A program made the translations under genes and the position numbers. Under the pieces are notes generated by a model, which had not been told where the DNA came from, did not search any database, and was given only the letters and a program-made list of their open reading frames with translations. A stretch of 64,000 bases of DNA from Butyrivibrio sp. VCD2006 (GTDB taxonomy: Bacteria; Bacillota; Clostridia; Lachnospirales; Lachnospiraceae), in NCBI RefSeq assembly GCF_000423925.1, contig NZ_KE384107.1, positions 116,030 to 180,029 of the forward strand, given 5' to 3'. Below, in pieces: positions 1 to 8,415 of the stretch (position 1 is its first letter; every line of letters begins with the position of its first letter).

Positions 1-1513
1 TATAGAATTCCTTTGTGGCATTTACTGATGCTCTAAGGCCCTCGCCCGGGCTGTCCGCGCCATCACACCCAATTCCAATCGTATCGTTGTAATCAATTTT
101 GATGTATTTAAAACCGTTTTCATTAAGAAAATCGATGACCTTCTTACTAAGATATTCCGTCACCCACTCGCTTCTCATATCCCAGAATCTTCTGGTTCCG
201 GACACGATCACCTTACCATCGCGAGTGAGAAGATGCGCCTTATCACTTACCCTGTCAGAATCCTTGCCGACCACCTCAAGCTCGAACCAGATACCTGCCT
301 TCATGCCGGCATTATTTATCATCTCAACCGTTTTCTTAATACCACCGGGGAAAAGATCATCCGCAACGATCCAGTCTCCCATGTTGTCCTGCCACCCCTT
401 TACAGAGTCCGCGTACCAGCCCGCATCGATCACAAAATAACCAAAATCCTTACCGGTTATCTTAGGAAGAAGTCGACCAATCACTTCCTCTCCGGGATTC
501 CCCCAGGTAGTGCAGTACTCATTGAAAAGAGCAGGCAGCTCAGATACCCTCTGCTCAGGAAGAAGCTTACTTCTCTGCACGTCGAGAAGTCTGTCACAGG
601 CCACATTGAATTCGCACTTACCGGTCGTTAGATAAACCTCCGGCGTAGTGAACTCCTCGCCTGCCCTCAAGGTCTTCCTCCAATGACCGAACTCATAATC
701 CGCAATGCCTGCACTTACGCTAAGTCCCTTGTCTATTCTCACCGCCTCTATCTGCCATGATGAAGAGCATGCACAGGAAAGTGCCCAGAATACTCCGGCT
801 TCCTTGTCCTCTATCGCCACAAACGGGAAAAATCCCCTGACAGGCATTGATCCTATCGCGCCAAATTTCTCGCATCTCACACTAAAATTAGCCCATGAAG
901 GTTCAAGCAGAAGATCTTCAATGCTTCTTACCTCATGCCTTCCCTCAGCACTCCAGCGGCTTCTGAATCTGTGCAGCAAAAGTCTGTCTCTTCCCACATC
1001 CTCAGTGTAGGGTGTAAGCGTACTTAAGTTTACAGAAGAAATTGCCTCTATGGTGACAGCTCCGTCCCCACTTTCTGCTGCCGAATTACCTGCATTAGCA
1101 TCCTCACATCCGCCATTACCCGCTGCGCCTGAATTATTTATCACTCTGGTAAAAACTCTCAGTCCCCTGCAATTTTTTGTTGCGATAAGAACATGCTCCG
1201 CCCTTATTCCACCAGCTCCCTCAACAGTAGTAGTAATCTTCTTTTCTTCCTCTGTCTCCACAATATCCTGAGACACATATTTCATTGCCATCGTCATGGC
1301 ACTGTTATGTCTTGTCTCCCCGGCTTCAAAGCCCACAGATGTAGCATCTCCGGTGCAGGATATCTGCACCATGGGACTTGCTCCGCATTTTTCAAAATAA
1401 AGTTCATCACTCCCCGCAGGTACTACAGTAAATGAAACCTGCTCAGCCTCATTTATGATATAGACAGCCTCCATATCATTCATGATTTCTCTTATTATTC
1501 TTACTTTTTCCAT
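1..1513 (-). CDS. GH36 alpha-galactosidase (3' end outside window)
   Basis: Family GH36 (melibiase) retaining glycosidase, expected to release alpha-galactose from galacto-oligosaccharides or galactomannan side chains. I translated 504 codons from the ATG at 1513, which follows AAAGGGG; the gene runs off the left edge. Residues 1-330 are the beta-sandwich region. The (beta/alpha)8 barrel starts near residue 335, with DAGWY at 363-367 and GIWFELE at 407-413. The nucleophile motif is KIDYND, catalytic Asp about residue 474. This differs from the KWDMNR of the second GH36 at 5097-7295, so the two belong to different GH36 subgroups. There is no signal peptide, so it is intracellular. It lies downstream of the ABC importer in the same direction, separated by a repeat element. 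The acid/base Asp is beyond the window. Confidence 0.85.
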   Translation of the reverse strand, partial: MEKVRIIREIMNDMEAVYIINEAEQVSFTVVPAGSDELYFEKCGASPMVQISCTGDATSVGFEAGETRHNSAMTMAMKYVSQDIVETEEEKKITTTVEGAGGIRAEHVLIATKNCRGLRVFTRVINNSGAAGNGGCEDANAGNSAAESGDGAVTIEAISSVNLSTLTPYTEDVGRDRLLLHRFRSRWSAEGRHEVRSIEDLLLEPSWANFSVRCEKFGAIGSMPVRGFFPFVAIEDKEAGVFWALSCACSSSWQIEAVRIDKGLSVSAGIADYEFGHWRKTLRAGEEFTTPEVYLTTGKCEFNVACDRLLDVQRSKLLPEQRVSELPALFNEYCTTWGNPGEEVIGRLLPKITGKDFGYFVIDAGWYADSVKGWQDNMGDWIVADDLFPGGIKKTVEMINNAGMKAGIWFELEVVGKDSDRVSDKAHLLTRDGKVIVSGTRRFWDMRSEWVTEYLSKKVIDFLNENGFKYIKIDYNDTIGIGCDGADSPGEGLRASVNATKEFY

Positions 1514-1547
1514 TCCATTATCCCCTTTGTTACATGTATAAAATAAT

Positions 1548-1665
1548 AGCTTCCCCCTCATCCGGCACTTCGTGCCACCTTGTCTTCGCTCCGCTTCGGT
1601 CGGCGCAGAGCAATCGTCCCCCGGACGATTTGCGCCCCAAGGGGAAGGCTATTGAAGGGGAAGCC
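1548..1665. repeat. MITE-like imperfect palindromic intergenic repeat
   Basis: About 118 bp, GC-rich, between the permease gene and the first alpha-galactosidase. The ends are inverted copies: GCTTCCCCCTCA at 1549-1560 and TGAAGGGGAAGC at 1653-1664. Inside are a small hairpin (GGCAC/GTGCC, 1564-1576) and a larger one made of AATCGTCC (1612-1619) and GGACGATT (1623-1630), bracketed by GGCGCA and TGCGCC. The composition resembles short intergenic repeats I recall from other gut Firmicutes; that is memory, not a search. It codes for nothing and could act as a processing or termination structure. Confidence 0.55.
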
Positions 1666-1736
1666 ATTTTCATGAACCACTAAATGTTTAAACCCTTATA
1701 TTTCATTTTTCCTCACGTTCTTACCTATTCCTCCAT

Positions 1737-2561
1737 TTACAATTTTCCCCCCGATGTTGCGATACCTTCAATGAACTGCTTCTGGAAGAAGATATAAATA
1801 ATGATCATCGGTACGCAGGAAATAAGTGCCGCCATCATCAGCTCAGGATATTTTTGCTGATACTGACCATTCATCTTTGCAAGGGCACTGGCCAGCGTCG
1901 TAGCCCTGTTATCAGGGCATACGATCATGGGCCACATAAGATCCTTATACGCAAACACTGCAGTGAAGATACCCAGTGCCACCATGGAGGACTTGGTAAG
2001 CGGCGCCATAATATAAAGGAAGGTCTGCGGGATATTGCATCCGTCAAGTCTTGCAGCCTCCTCAAGGTCTCTTGGCAACTGCATATATGCCTGCCTCAGC
2101 AGAAAAGTTCCGAATGCGGACACAATACCGGGAAATACCAGTCCGCCGATCGTATTTGTAAGATGAAGCTTGCTGACCATAACATACTGCGGAATTATGA
2201 AAATCTGAACCGGGATCATCATCTGCAAAAGCACTAGGGCAAACATGAAGTTTTTACCCTTGAAATTCAATCTTGCAAATGCATATCCGCTCAAAGTAGC
2301 TGTAAGTACCGCAAAGAGAATACGAAGAGCCACCATGCCGAGAGTATTGGCATAAAGTCTCACAAAATCCATTGCCTTTATAACATTTCCAAAGTTCTGA
2401 GTCTGCCATACCTTTGGAACTATTACAAAGGGATCCACCTGCATTGTCTCAGCTACTGTTTTAAAAGCAGTGAGGAACATCCACAAAAAAGGAACCAGCA
2501 TAGTGAACGAAACCAGAATAAGTATGATGTACATTAACGTGTTGTAAATTGTTCTCTTCAT
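1737..2561 (-). CDS. CUT1 ABC sugar permease, MalG type
   Basis: Inner-membrane permease of a carbohydrate ABC importer (BPD_transp_1), 274 residues, six predicted membrane segments. The cytoplasmic EAA loop reads EAARLDGCNIPQTF and docks the ATPase, which is not encoded here and is presumably a shared MsmX/UgpC type. The start follows AAAGGAG in the minus-strand leader. It lies 12 bp after the partner permease (2574-3461) and is the last importer gene, so solute-binding protein, MalF-type and MalG-type permeases form one operon. The neighbouring alpha-galactosidases suggest a raffinose, melibiose or galactosyl-oligosaccharide substrate (inference). Confidence 0.92.
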   Translation of the reverse strand: MKRTIYNTLMYIILILVSFTMLVPFLWMFLTAFKTVAETMQVDPFVIVPKVWQTQNFGNVIKAMDFVRLYANTLGMVALRILFAVLTATLSGYAFARLNFKGKNFMFALVLLQMMIPVQIFIIPQYVMVSKLHLTNTIGGLVFPGIVSAFGTFLLRQAYMQLPRDLEEAARLDGCNIPQTFLYIMAPLTKSSMVALGIFTAVFAYKDLMWPMIVCPDNRATTLASALAKMNGQYQQKYPELMMAALISCVPMIIIYIFFQKQFIEGIATSGGKL

Positions 2562-2573
2562 CGCCGCTCCTTT

Positions 2574-3461
2574 CTATTCGTAATGAACCCATTTCTTCTG
2601 ACCGATAAGCTGCAGAATAGTAAGCATCAAAATAACAGCCAAAAGAACAACAATTACGGTTGCACCATATCCCTTCTTACTTTGTTCAAAGGAATATTTA
2701 TAGAACAGGAACACCAGAGATTCCGTCTTTTTCCATGCGGGATTATTAAGATCTATTAGCATATAGATAAGATCGAAAACCTGCATTGCCGCAATTATCC
2801 TCGTAACAAGTACAAAGAAAATTGTAGGGGAAATCAGCGGAATGGTTATATTGATAAGCTGCTGCCATCCACTGGCACCATCAAGCGCGGCAGCCTCGTA
2901 ATAGTCCCTTGGAACCTCCTGCAGACCCGCAAGAAACAGTACCATGTTATAACCGATAACAGACCATATACCTATGACTGCTATTGAATAGATAGCGATC
3001 TTGGGATCGGAGATCCAGTTAACCTTTATATGAAATGTGTTGTTTATCAGTCCAAAATTCGAGTTATACAGCCACTTCCACACCATCGCTATAGCAGCAG
3101 GAGCTACTACCATCGGCAGGAAAAATATCGTCCTGAAAACATCACGACCCTTTATTTTTTTATTAAGCATTACTGCAAGTAACAGAGCTATAACTATTGA
3201 GAACGGCACCTCAACGATGGCATATTTAACAGTATTCCAAAGAGCCTGCCACACCTCGCTATCCCCAAGTACCTTCTCATAGTTCTTCAATCCTACGAAA
3301 ACATTGCCTTTTCCGAAATCACCGGTCTTATAAAAGCTCTGCCTGATCGTGTCTATCATAGGATAGATGTTTAGCACAATGAGGCCCAGCATTGTAGGAA
3401 GTATAAAGATCCAGCCCCATATAAATTCACTTTTCTCCCTCGATGAAGCTTTTTTCTTCAC
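2574..3461 (-). CDS. CUT1 ABC sugar permease, MalF type
   Basis: 295 residues, membrane-spanning half of the same importer. I place the start at the GTG at 3461, preceded by TAAGGAGG at correct spacing. An ATG further upstream (3524) lies inside a terminator-like hairpin and would add 21 unconserved residues. The N-terminus is basic (VKKKASSREK), followed by membrane segments and an EAA loop (EAAALDGASGWQQ) near the C-terminal third. The long gap from the binding-protein gene holds a strong hairpin with a T-run, which would lower permease expression relative to the binding protein. Confidence 0.9.
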   Translation of the reverse strand: MKKKASSREKSEFIWGWIFILPTMLGLIVLNIYPMIDTIRQSFYKTGDFGKGNVFVGLKNYEKVLGDSEVWQALWNTVKYAIVEVPFSIVIALLLAVMLNKKIKGRDVFRTIFFLPMVVAPAAIAMVWKWLYNSNFGLINNTFHIKVNWISDPKIAIYSIAVIGIWSVIGYNMVLFLAGLQEVPRDYYEAAALDGASGWQQLINITIPLISPTIFFVLVTRIIAAMQVFDLIYMLIDLNNPAWKKTESLVFLFYKYSFEQSKKGYGATVIVVLLAVILMLTILQLIGQKKWVHYE

Positions 3462-3491
3462 ATAAACCTCCTTAACTAATCCATTTTTCTT

Positions 3492-3527
3492 AAAAAGGCA
3501 CACCCAGGGATAATCCCTGGGCACGCC
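3492..3527 (-). terminator. intra-operon hairpin with T-tract (attenuator)
   Basis: A perfect inverted repeat (3503-3511 with 3513-3521, core CCCAGGGAT) is extended by GGC/GCC and three G-U pairs to about 15 bp, and on the minus strand is followed by TTTTT. It stands between the binding-protein gene and the permease genes. Such intercistronic hairpins commonly cause partial termination and stabilise the upstream message. Confidence 0.75.
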
Positions 3528-3563
3528 CTTACTCTTAACTTTTAATTGATTTATAAAGAATAA

Positions 3564-4916
3564 TTACTCTTCTGCCAGGTCAGCATTCATTTCAGCAGCG
3601 ATATCCTTGCAGACATCCTCAACAGGCTTCTCGCCTGTCCAAGCATCCTGAAGCTTCTCGATCATCATGTCTTCCCAAACTGTTGTATCTCTTGAATAAG
3701 GTCTGAAAACGAGCTTAGCATCAAGCATCTTCATATGACCGTTAAGATCAAATGCGGGTACACTGTTAACCCATGCATCAGATGTTCCCATATAAGCTGA
3801 CATTGTTACACCGAGCTCTGCCTGCTTGATCTGAGCTTCCTTGGAACCAAGATACTCAATAAGTGACCATGCTGCATCTGTATTCTTTCCGTTTGCAGCT
3901 GCTGCCCATCCAAGTCCGTTGTAGATAGATACACGGTCAGCGGGTGTGCTTGTGTAAGGAAGAACTGCTACGTCACAGTTTGCTGCTGCATATTCGTTGT
4001 CACGATATCCTGCAAGCATCCATGAACCGTTGATTGACATTGCAACCTTGCCTGCGCAAAGAAGCTCGTTGGGAGCTGTCTCGGATACAGTTGCAAGATC
4101 AGGGCATGAACCGTCAGCTATCATATCTGTGAAAAGCTTAACTGCCTTGATACTGTTAGGATCATCCATACCGGATGTCTTCTTGTCTTCACTGATTACA
4201 TATCCGCCCATTGAGTAGATAGTGTTGTAATAGCCTTCCTGGTTATTACCGGGAGCAATTGCATATCCCCAGTGATCATCATTTGTAAGCTTCTTTGCAT
4301 TTGCTGCGAAATCTTCCCATGTCCATGTATCATCAGGATAAGGAACGCCCATCTCATCAAAGATTGTCTTGTTATACCAAAGAGCAATTGTATCGATATC
4401 CTTCGGTACTGCATACTGTTTTCCGTCAGACTGATACAGCTTTACAATACCATCGTAGTAATTAGCCATGTCGATCTTATCGCTTGCTGCGATCTTATCG
4501 GTGAGATCAAGAAGAAGATCATTTTCCATGTACTTCTGAGCAACATTTGAATGCATCCAGAATACATCGGGAAGCTCTCCGCCTGTAGCACCTGCTTCAA
4601 GAAGTGTCCAATAATCATTCCAGTCAACCACCTGAATTGTAGCCTTAACACCTGACTGTGCACTCCAGTCGTCGATGATTTCCTGAAGTCCGGGTCTTTG
4701 TCCTTCATCCCATATTGTTACGGACAATTCACCTTCAACACTCTTACCGATGGACTGCGGAGCTTCTTTCTCAGCAGAAGCTTCTTCAGCAGCGGGTGCC
4801 GGCTCCTCAGCTACAGTCTCTGTGTCCCCTGCAGGTGCTGCAGCGCCACCGCCACATCCCATCATAGACAGTACCGTAAAAGCACTCAGCATAATGGCAA
4901 CTACCTTCTTTTTCAT
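3564..4916 (-). CDS. Sugar ABC transporter solute-binding lipoprotein
   Basis: Family 1 extracellular solute-binding protein, 450 residues, lipid-anchored outside the membrane; it captures oligosaccharide for the two downstream permeases. The start is the ATG at 4916, after AAAGGAGG; a longer reading to 4994 would put residues ahead of the signal peptide. The signal peptide is MKKKVVAIML... ending in a lipobox with Cys (SMMGC). A Gly/Ala/Glu-rich spacer separates the lipid anchor from the folded domain. It is the first gene of the importer operon, with a candidate AraC operator about 130-150 bp upstream of the start. Confidence 0.92.
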   Translation of the reverse strand: MKKKVVAIMLSAFTVLSMMGCGGGAAAPAGDTETVAEEPAPAAEEASAEKEAPQSIGKSVEGELSVTIWDEGQRPGLQEIIDDWSAQSGVKATIQVVDWNDYWTLLEAGATGGELPDVFWMHSNVAQKYMENDLLLDLTDKIAASDKIDMANYYDGIVKLYQSDGKQYAVPKDIDTIALWYNKTIFDEMGVPYPDDTWTWEDFAANAKKLTNDDHWGYAIAPGNNQEGYYNTIYSMGGYVISEDKKTSGMDDPNSIKAVKLFTDMIADGSCPDLATVSETAPNELLCAGKVAMSINGSWMLAGYRDNEYAAANCDVAVLPYTSTPADRVSIYNGLGWAAAANGKNTDAAWSLIEYLGSKEAQIKQAELGVTMSAYMGTSDAWVNSVPAFDLNGHMKMLDAKLVFRPYSRDTTVWEDMMIEKLQDAWTGEKPVEDVCKDIAAEMNADLAEE

Positions 4917-5048
4917 AACAAGTGACCTCCTTTTTTTAAAAATACCTTCTCTTTTTGCAACCTTAGTTTCTACCCCAAAACCGATTACGATCATAAATTA
5001 ATCATAATCAAAGTATCGTTTTTTTGGCATGGTATTTCGTGCACTCTT

Positions 5049-5064
5049 AATGTCAAAATGTGAT
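5049..5064. promoter_or_regulatory. candidate AraC operator, copy 1
   Basis: AATGTCAAAATGTGAT, upstream of the binding-protein operon. It matches 14 of 16 bases with the motif at 7445-7460 and contains two half-sites of type TGTSA about 9-10 bp apart, as expected for AraC-family operators. It lies between the importer operon start and the end of the alpha-galactosidase gene. Binding by the 7573-8415 product is inferred. Confidence 0.45.
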
Positions 5065-5096
5065 ATTCCATCCGATTAGCACATCTCTCATATTGC

Positions 5097-7295
5097 TTAA
5101 GCCTCTTTTATCACCTCAACATAAGATACAAAATCCTGCCCTGTTGTCATTCCGTCATCCTTAAGCTTCTTAAGAGTAATACCCATGTTCATCAGCTCAT
5201 CCCCATAGTATTTCTCTCCCAAAAGCTCATACTCTGTATTTTCATCAAGCCCCGCAAGCCTTATAAAGCCAGGCAGTTGGTTGACGTTTGACCTCATGCA
5301 ATAGAACCCGAAAATAGCTTTCTTTTTGTCCTTTGAGACAACAATCCACGAAGCCTGATCCTTTTCAAAAGGTGACCTCAGCCTGTAGAAGGTTCCAAAC
5401 TGCAAAAGTTCTCTATTTTCCTTCATGAATACTATCTGTTTCTTAACCTGTTCAAACTCCTCATCAGTTATGTGGTTAAGATCCAGTTCATATCCAAATG
5501 TCCCGAAATACGCCACGTTCGCTCTCGTAGTTATTGAAGCGCTGCGCCCTGTCTGAAGGTTCGGTACCGCCGACACATGCGCGCCAATTGAGGAAACAGG
5601 ATACCCATAGGAAGTTCCATACTGTATCCTTATTCTGTCTATGGCATCGGTGTTGTCTGAGCACCATGCCTGGGGCGCATAGTAGAGCATACCTGCATCA
5701 AATCTGTTTCCTCCCGAGGAGCACGACTCGAACAATATCTCAGGAAAATCGTTCCTTAATCTTTCATAAAGGCTGTAAACGCCCATTATATATTTGTGGT
5801 AAACCATCCCCTGTTCATCAGCGGACAATTCCATGCTGAAGACTTCGGTAAGAGACCTGTTCATGTCCCATTTGATGTAACTTATCGGTGCATTCGTCAT
5901 CACCTTTTTCAACATACCGTATACGCAATCAACAACCTCTTCCCTTGAAAAATCAAGTACATACTGATGTCTGCCAAGCGACGCCTTTCTACCAGGAGTA
6001 GACAAAACCCATTCGGGATGCCTTCTGAATAGATTGCTATCAGGATTTACCATCTCTGGCTCAATCCAGAATCCAAACTTCATCCCCAGGGCATTCACTT
6101 TTCTTGCAAGCCCAAGCATTCCCTGCGGAAGCTTTTTCGGATTCTCAATCCAGTCTCCAAGTCCTGCGTAATCATCGTTTCTCTCGCGGAACCATCCGTC
6201 ATCCAAGACAAACATTTCAACCCCTGCCTCTTTGGCCTTCGATGCTATCTGAAGAATCCTCTCCTCATCAAAATCCATAAAGGTAGCTTCCCAGTTGTTT
6301 ATCAGGATAGGTCTCGGTGTATTTTTCCATTTTCCTCTTACAAGGTGATTATTGTATAACTCATGATATGTCTGGCTAAGAGCATTAAGGCCTTCATCCG
6401 TCCTCGCTATTACCACCTCGGGGGTTTCAAATGAATTCCCCTTCTTAAGAAGCCAGGTGAATCTGTCGGGATTTATACCCATGAGAAGCCTTGTCCTTCC
6501 AAAGGTGTCGCACTCAGCCTGGGCGATGAAATTCCCGCTGTAAACCAAAGACATACCTATGGCCTCTCCCATGAAATCATCGGTCCCCGGTCTTTTCACG
6601 ATCACAAAGGGATTCTGATTCGCACTTGATACACCGCGCTTACTCTCTATGGAAACAGAGCCCGCGGAAATCTTCTTAACCTCAGGAATCCTCTCCCTTG
6701 CCCATGCCCCAGAAAACTGCATCCACTCATAGTCCTGATCCGGCAGATCAATGCATGCACTAAGTGCCCTGGTTAGCTTAATATCTGCTGTGCAATTATT
6801 TGTAAAAACAGCATGCCTCGTTATGACAGAGTACTTATCAAAAATGGTGTATGACAAAGTAAGTGATACCTTTGCAACCTCATCCTCGAGATATACCTCC
6901 AGGGTCATAGCCTCGTCTTCTGTCGCATAAGTCGCAGGAAGTCCATTAAGCTTCGCTTTTCCCTTAAATATCTTATGATCCTTGCAAATAAAAGAGCTCA
7001 CTCTCGATCCATTTACCAGTTCGATCTCATAGGCCTGAGTTCCGAAATCAGTTATGCCAAAGGAAGGATATTCCTGCCTGTTCAGCTCCATGGAATATGA
7101 CTCGGTATCCGGATCCACAACTATATTCGGCAGACCAAAACGGTTTACAACGTATGACATGTCCTCTTTATCATGAATACGCTTGCCAAAATATATGCTT
7201 CCCAGATCACCAAGCGGAGTGACGCCCATAATATAGCTGATCTTATCGTTATACAAATGATACTGTTTTGATTTGCTGTGCCAAATAATATTCAT
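5097..7295 (-). CDS. GH36 alpha-galactosidase (full length)
   Basis: Retaining alpha-galactosidase (EC 3.2.1.22), 732 residues, the usual length of tetrameric bacterial GH36 enzymes. An N-terminal beta-sandwich (about 1-325) is followed by the catalytic barrel (about 330-660) with LDDGWF at 364-369, WIEPEM at 410-415, nucleophile in KWDMNR (Asp477), substrate loop CSSGGNRFD at 525-533 and acid/base in CSDNTD (Asp547). The C-terminal beta domain ends near 732. No signal peptide, so it acts on imported sugar. The leader has AAAGGG before the ATG and a strong hairpin at 7310-7343. It is divergent from the AraC gene and upstream of the importer operon in the same direction. Confidence 0.95.
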   Translation of the reverse strand: MNIIWHSKSKQYHLYNDKISYIMGVTPLGDLGSIYFGKRIHDKEDMSYVVNRFGLPNIVVDPDTESYSMELNRQEYPSFGITDFGTQAYEIELVNGSRVSSFICKDHKIFKGKAKLNGLPATYATEDEAMTLEVYLEDEVAKVSLTLSYTIFDKYSVITRHAVFTNNCTADIKLTRALSACIDLPDQDYEWMQFSGAWARERIPEVKKISAGSVSIESKRGVSSANQNPFVIVKRPGTDDFMGEAIGMSLVYSGNFIAQAECDTFGRTRLLMGINPDRFTWLLKKGNSFETPEVVIARTDEGLNALSQTYHELYNNHLVRGKWKNTPRPILINNWEATFMDFDEERILQIASKAKEAGVEMFVLDDGWFRERNDDYAGLGDWIENPKKLPQGMLGLARKVNALGMKFGFWIEPEMVNPDSNLFRRHPEWVLSTPGRKASLGRHQYVLDFSREEVVDCVYGMLKKVMTNAPISYIKWDMNRSLTEVFSMELSADEQGMVYHKYIMGVYSLYERLRNDFPEILFESCSSGGNRFDAGMLYYAPQAWCSDNTDAIDRIRIQYGTSYGYPVSSIGAHVSAVPNLQTGRSASITTRANVAYFGTFGYELDLNHITDEEFEQVKKQIVFMKENRELLQFGTFYRLRSPFEKDQASWIVVSKDKKKAIFGFYCMRSNVNQLPGFIRLAGLDENTEYELLGEKYYGDELMNMGITLKKLKDDGMTTGQDFVSYVEVIKEA

Positions 7296-7309
7296 TCGTA
7301 AACCCTTTC

Positions 7310-7343
7310 GCTACTGCTTGCACCTTGCGGTGTGAACAGTAGC
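7310..7343 (-). other. 5' leader hairpin of the alpha-galactosidase gene
   Basis: GCTACTG (7310-7316) pairs with CAGTAGC (7337-7343), with an inner CACC/GGTG stem. It sits directly upstream of the AAAGGG ribosome binding site of the gene starting at 7295, so it may affect translation or mRNA stability. No T-run follows, so it is not a terminator. The rest of 7344-7572 holds the divergent promoters and the candidate operator at 7445-7460; I see no gene there. Confidence 0.5.
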
Positions 7344-7444
7344 TCCTTTTCAACTATCCGTTAGCAGTTACATATAATCGGTTTAGGTTGATTTAAGTAT
7401 ATTCGAATGTTTATCGCCTCTTGAATGGCAATGTTTGATTTTGA

Positions 7445-7460
7445 AATGTCATAATGTGAC
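7445..7460. promoter_or_regulatory. candidate AraC operator, copy 2
   Basis: AATGTCATAATGTGAC in the divergent region between the alpha-galactosidase and the AraC gene. Only two positions differ from the copy at 5049-5064. The location suits activation of the galactosidase and autoregulation of the regulator (inference). Confidence 0.45.
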
Positions 7461-7572
7461 TTGCGCTTAGATAGATTGTGTAATATATAATTAAGTATGA
7501 GGGGATGTCACTTTTTAAATAGCAAGCTTCAAAAACATATGTCGTTTACTGTACATGGGTGGAGGGATTGGT

Positions 7573-8415
7573 ATGGCAGATAAACCAGATAAACTTGAAG
7601 GCTGTGATTTTTGCAAGTTCGTTAATTACGAGGATTCCGATGATTTCTATCTCTACGAGGTTGGCAGAAACAAATGTGAGCCTCTGTACTCTTATGAGCA
7701 TTTCGTAAGAAATCGCATCATCCTGCATTTTGTACTAAAAGGGAAAGGCATCCTGCGCATCAATAACCGACAGTATGACATTCATGAGCATCAGATCTTT
7801 TTGATTCCCGAAAACACCAAATGTTTTTATCAGGCCGATGAAGAAAAGCCCTGGGAGTATATCTGGGTTCACATCGGCGGCCCTAAAATTCCGCTTATTT
7901 TAAAGGAGGCAGGACTTACTCCCGAGCATCCGGTTTTCACACTTTACGACAGCTACAAAAAAATCGAAGACCTTGCCATGGATATTCTCAAGCACTACAA
8001 GAGGCAGTACTACTGCATCGGCACGATATATAAAATCTGTGACTACATAATAAAGAACTCCCCTGCAAAGGAAGAACGGGAACAGAATAACTCTCTGTTA
8101 TATGTGAAAAATGTCATCTCATACATCCAGCTGAAATACGCCGAGCCTATCAAAATTGACAGTATCGCAATCTCTCTTGGGCTTAACAGAAGCTACCTCA
8201 CGAGGCTGTTTAAGGATGCCACCGGCTATTCTCTGCAGCAGTACCTTCTCACCTACAGGATGAAGGTTGCAGTCAAGCTCCTTGCAGATGATTCGCTTAA
8301 CGTTAACCAGATTGCAGCACGGGTTGGCTACAATGACACCTTTACCTTCTCCAAAGCGTTCAAACGCCACTTTGGAAGCTCACCTTCAGATTACAGGAAA
8401 ATTCATGCTTCATGA
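7573..8415 (+). CDS. AraC-family transcriptional regulator (MsmR/RafR-like)
   Basis: 280 residues: an N-terminal cupin sugar-sensing domain (about 20-130, with YIWVHIGGP) and a C-terminal double helix-turn-helix (about 185-280) with typical AraC sequences IKIDSIAISLGLNRSYLTRLF and VGYNDTFTFSKAFKRHFG. The start is set by GGAGGG 7 bp before the ATG at 7573; an in-frame ATG at 7555 overlaps that site. It is divergent from the alpha-galactosidase, so likely the galactoside-responsive activator of this locus. Its 3' end overlaps the following gene by 11 bp. Confidence 0.92.
   Translation: MADKPDKLEGCDFCKFVNYEDSDDFYLYEVGRNKCEPLYSYEHFVRNRIILHFVLKGKGILRINNRQYDIHEHQIFLIPENTKCFYQADEEKPWEYIWVHIGGPKIPLILKEAGLTPEHPVFTLYDSYKKIEDLAMDILKHYKRQYYCIGTIYKICDYIIKNSPAKEEREQNNSLLYVKNVISYIQLKYAEPIKIDSIAISLGLNRSYLTRLFKDATGYSLQQYLLTYRMKVAVKLLADDSLNVNQIAARVGYNDTFTFSKAFKRHFGSSPSDYRKIHAS

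Noticed and set aside
3462..3524. Upstream ATG for the MalF-type permease
   Set aside because: It falls in the terminator-like hairpin and lacks a ribosome binding site, whereas GTG at 3461 has GGAGG.
5065..5096. TTGACA near 5051-5056 (minus strand) as -35 of the importer operon
   Set aside because: No acceptable -10 lies 16-18 bp downstream; the sequence is better explained as part of the repeated operator motif.
8267..8404. Longer N-terminus for the sce7726-like protein
   Set aside because: These codons lie within the AraC helix-turn-helix in another frame; a ribosome binding site precedes the ATG at 8405.
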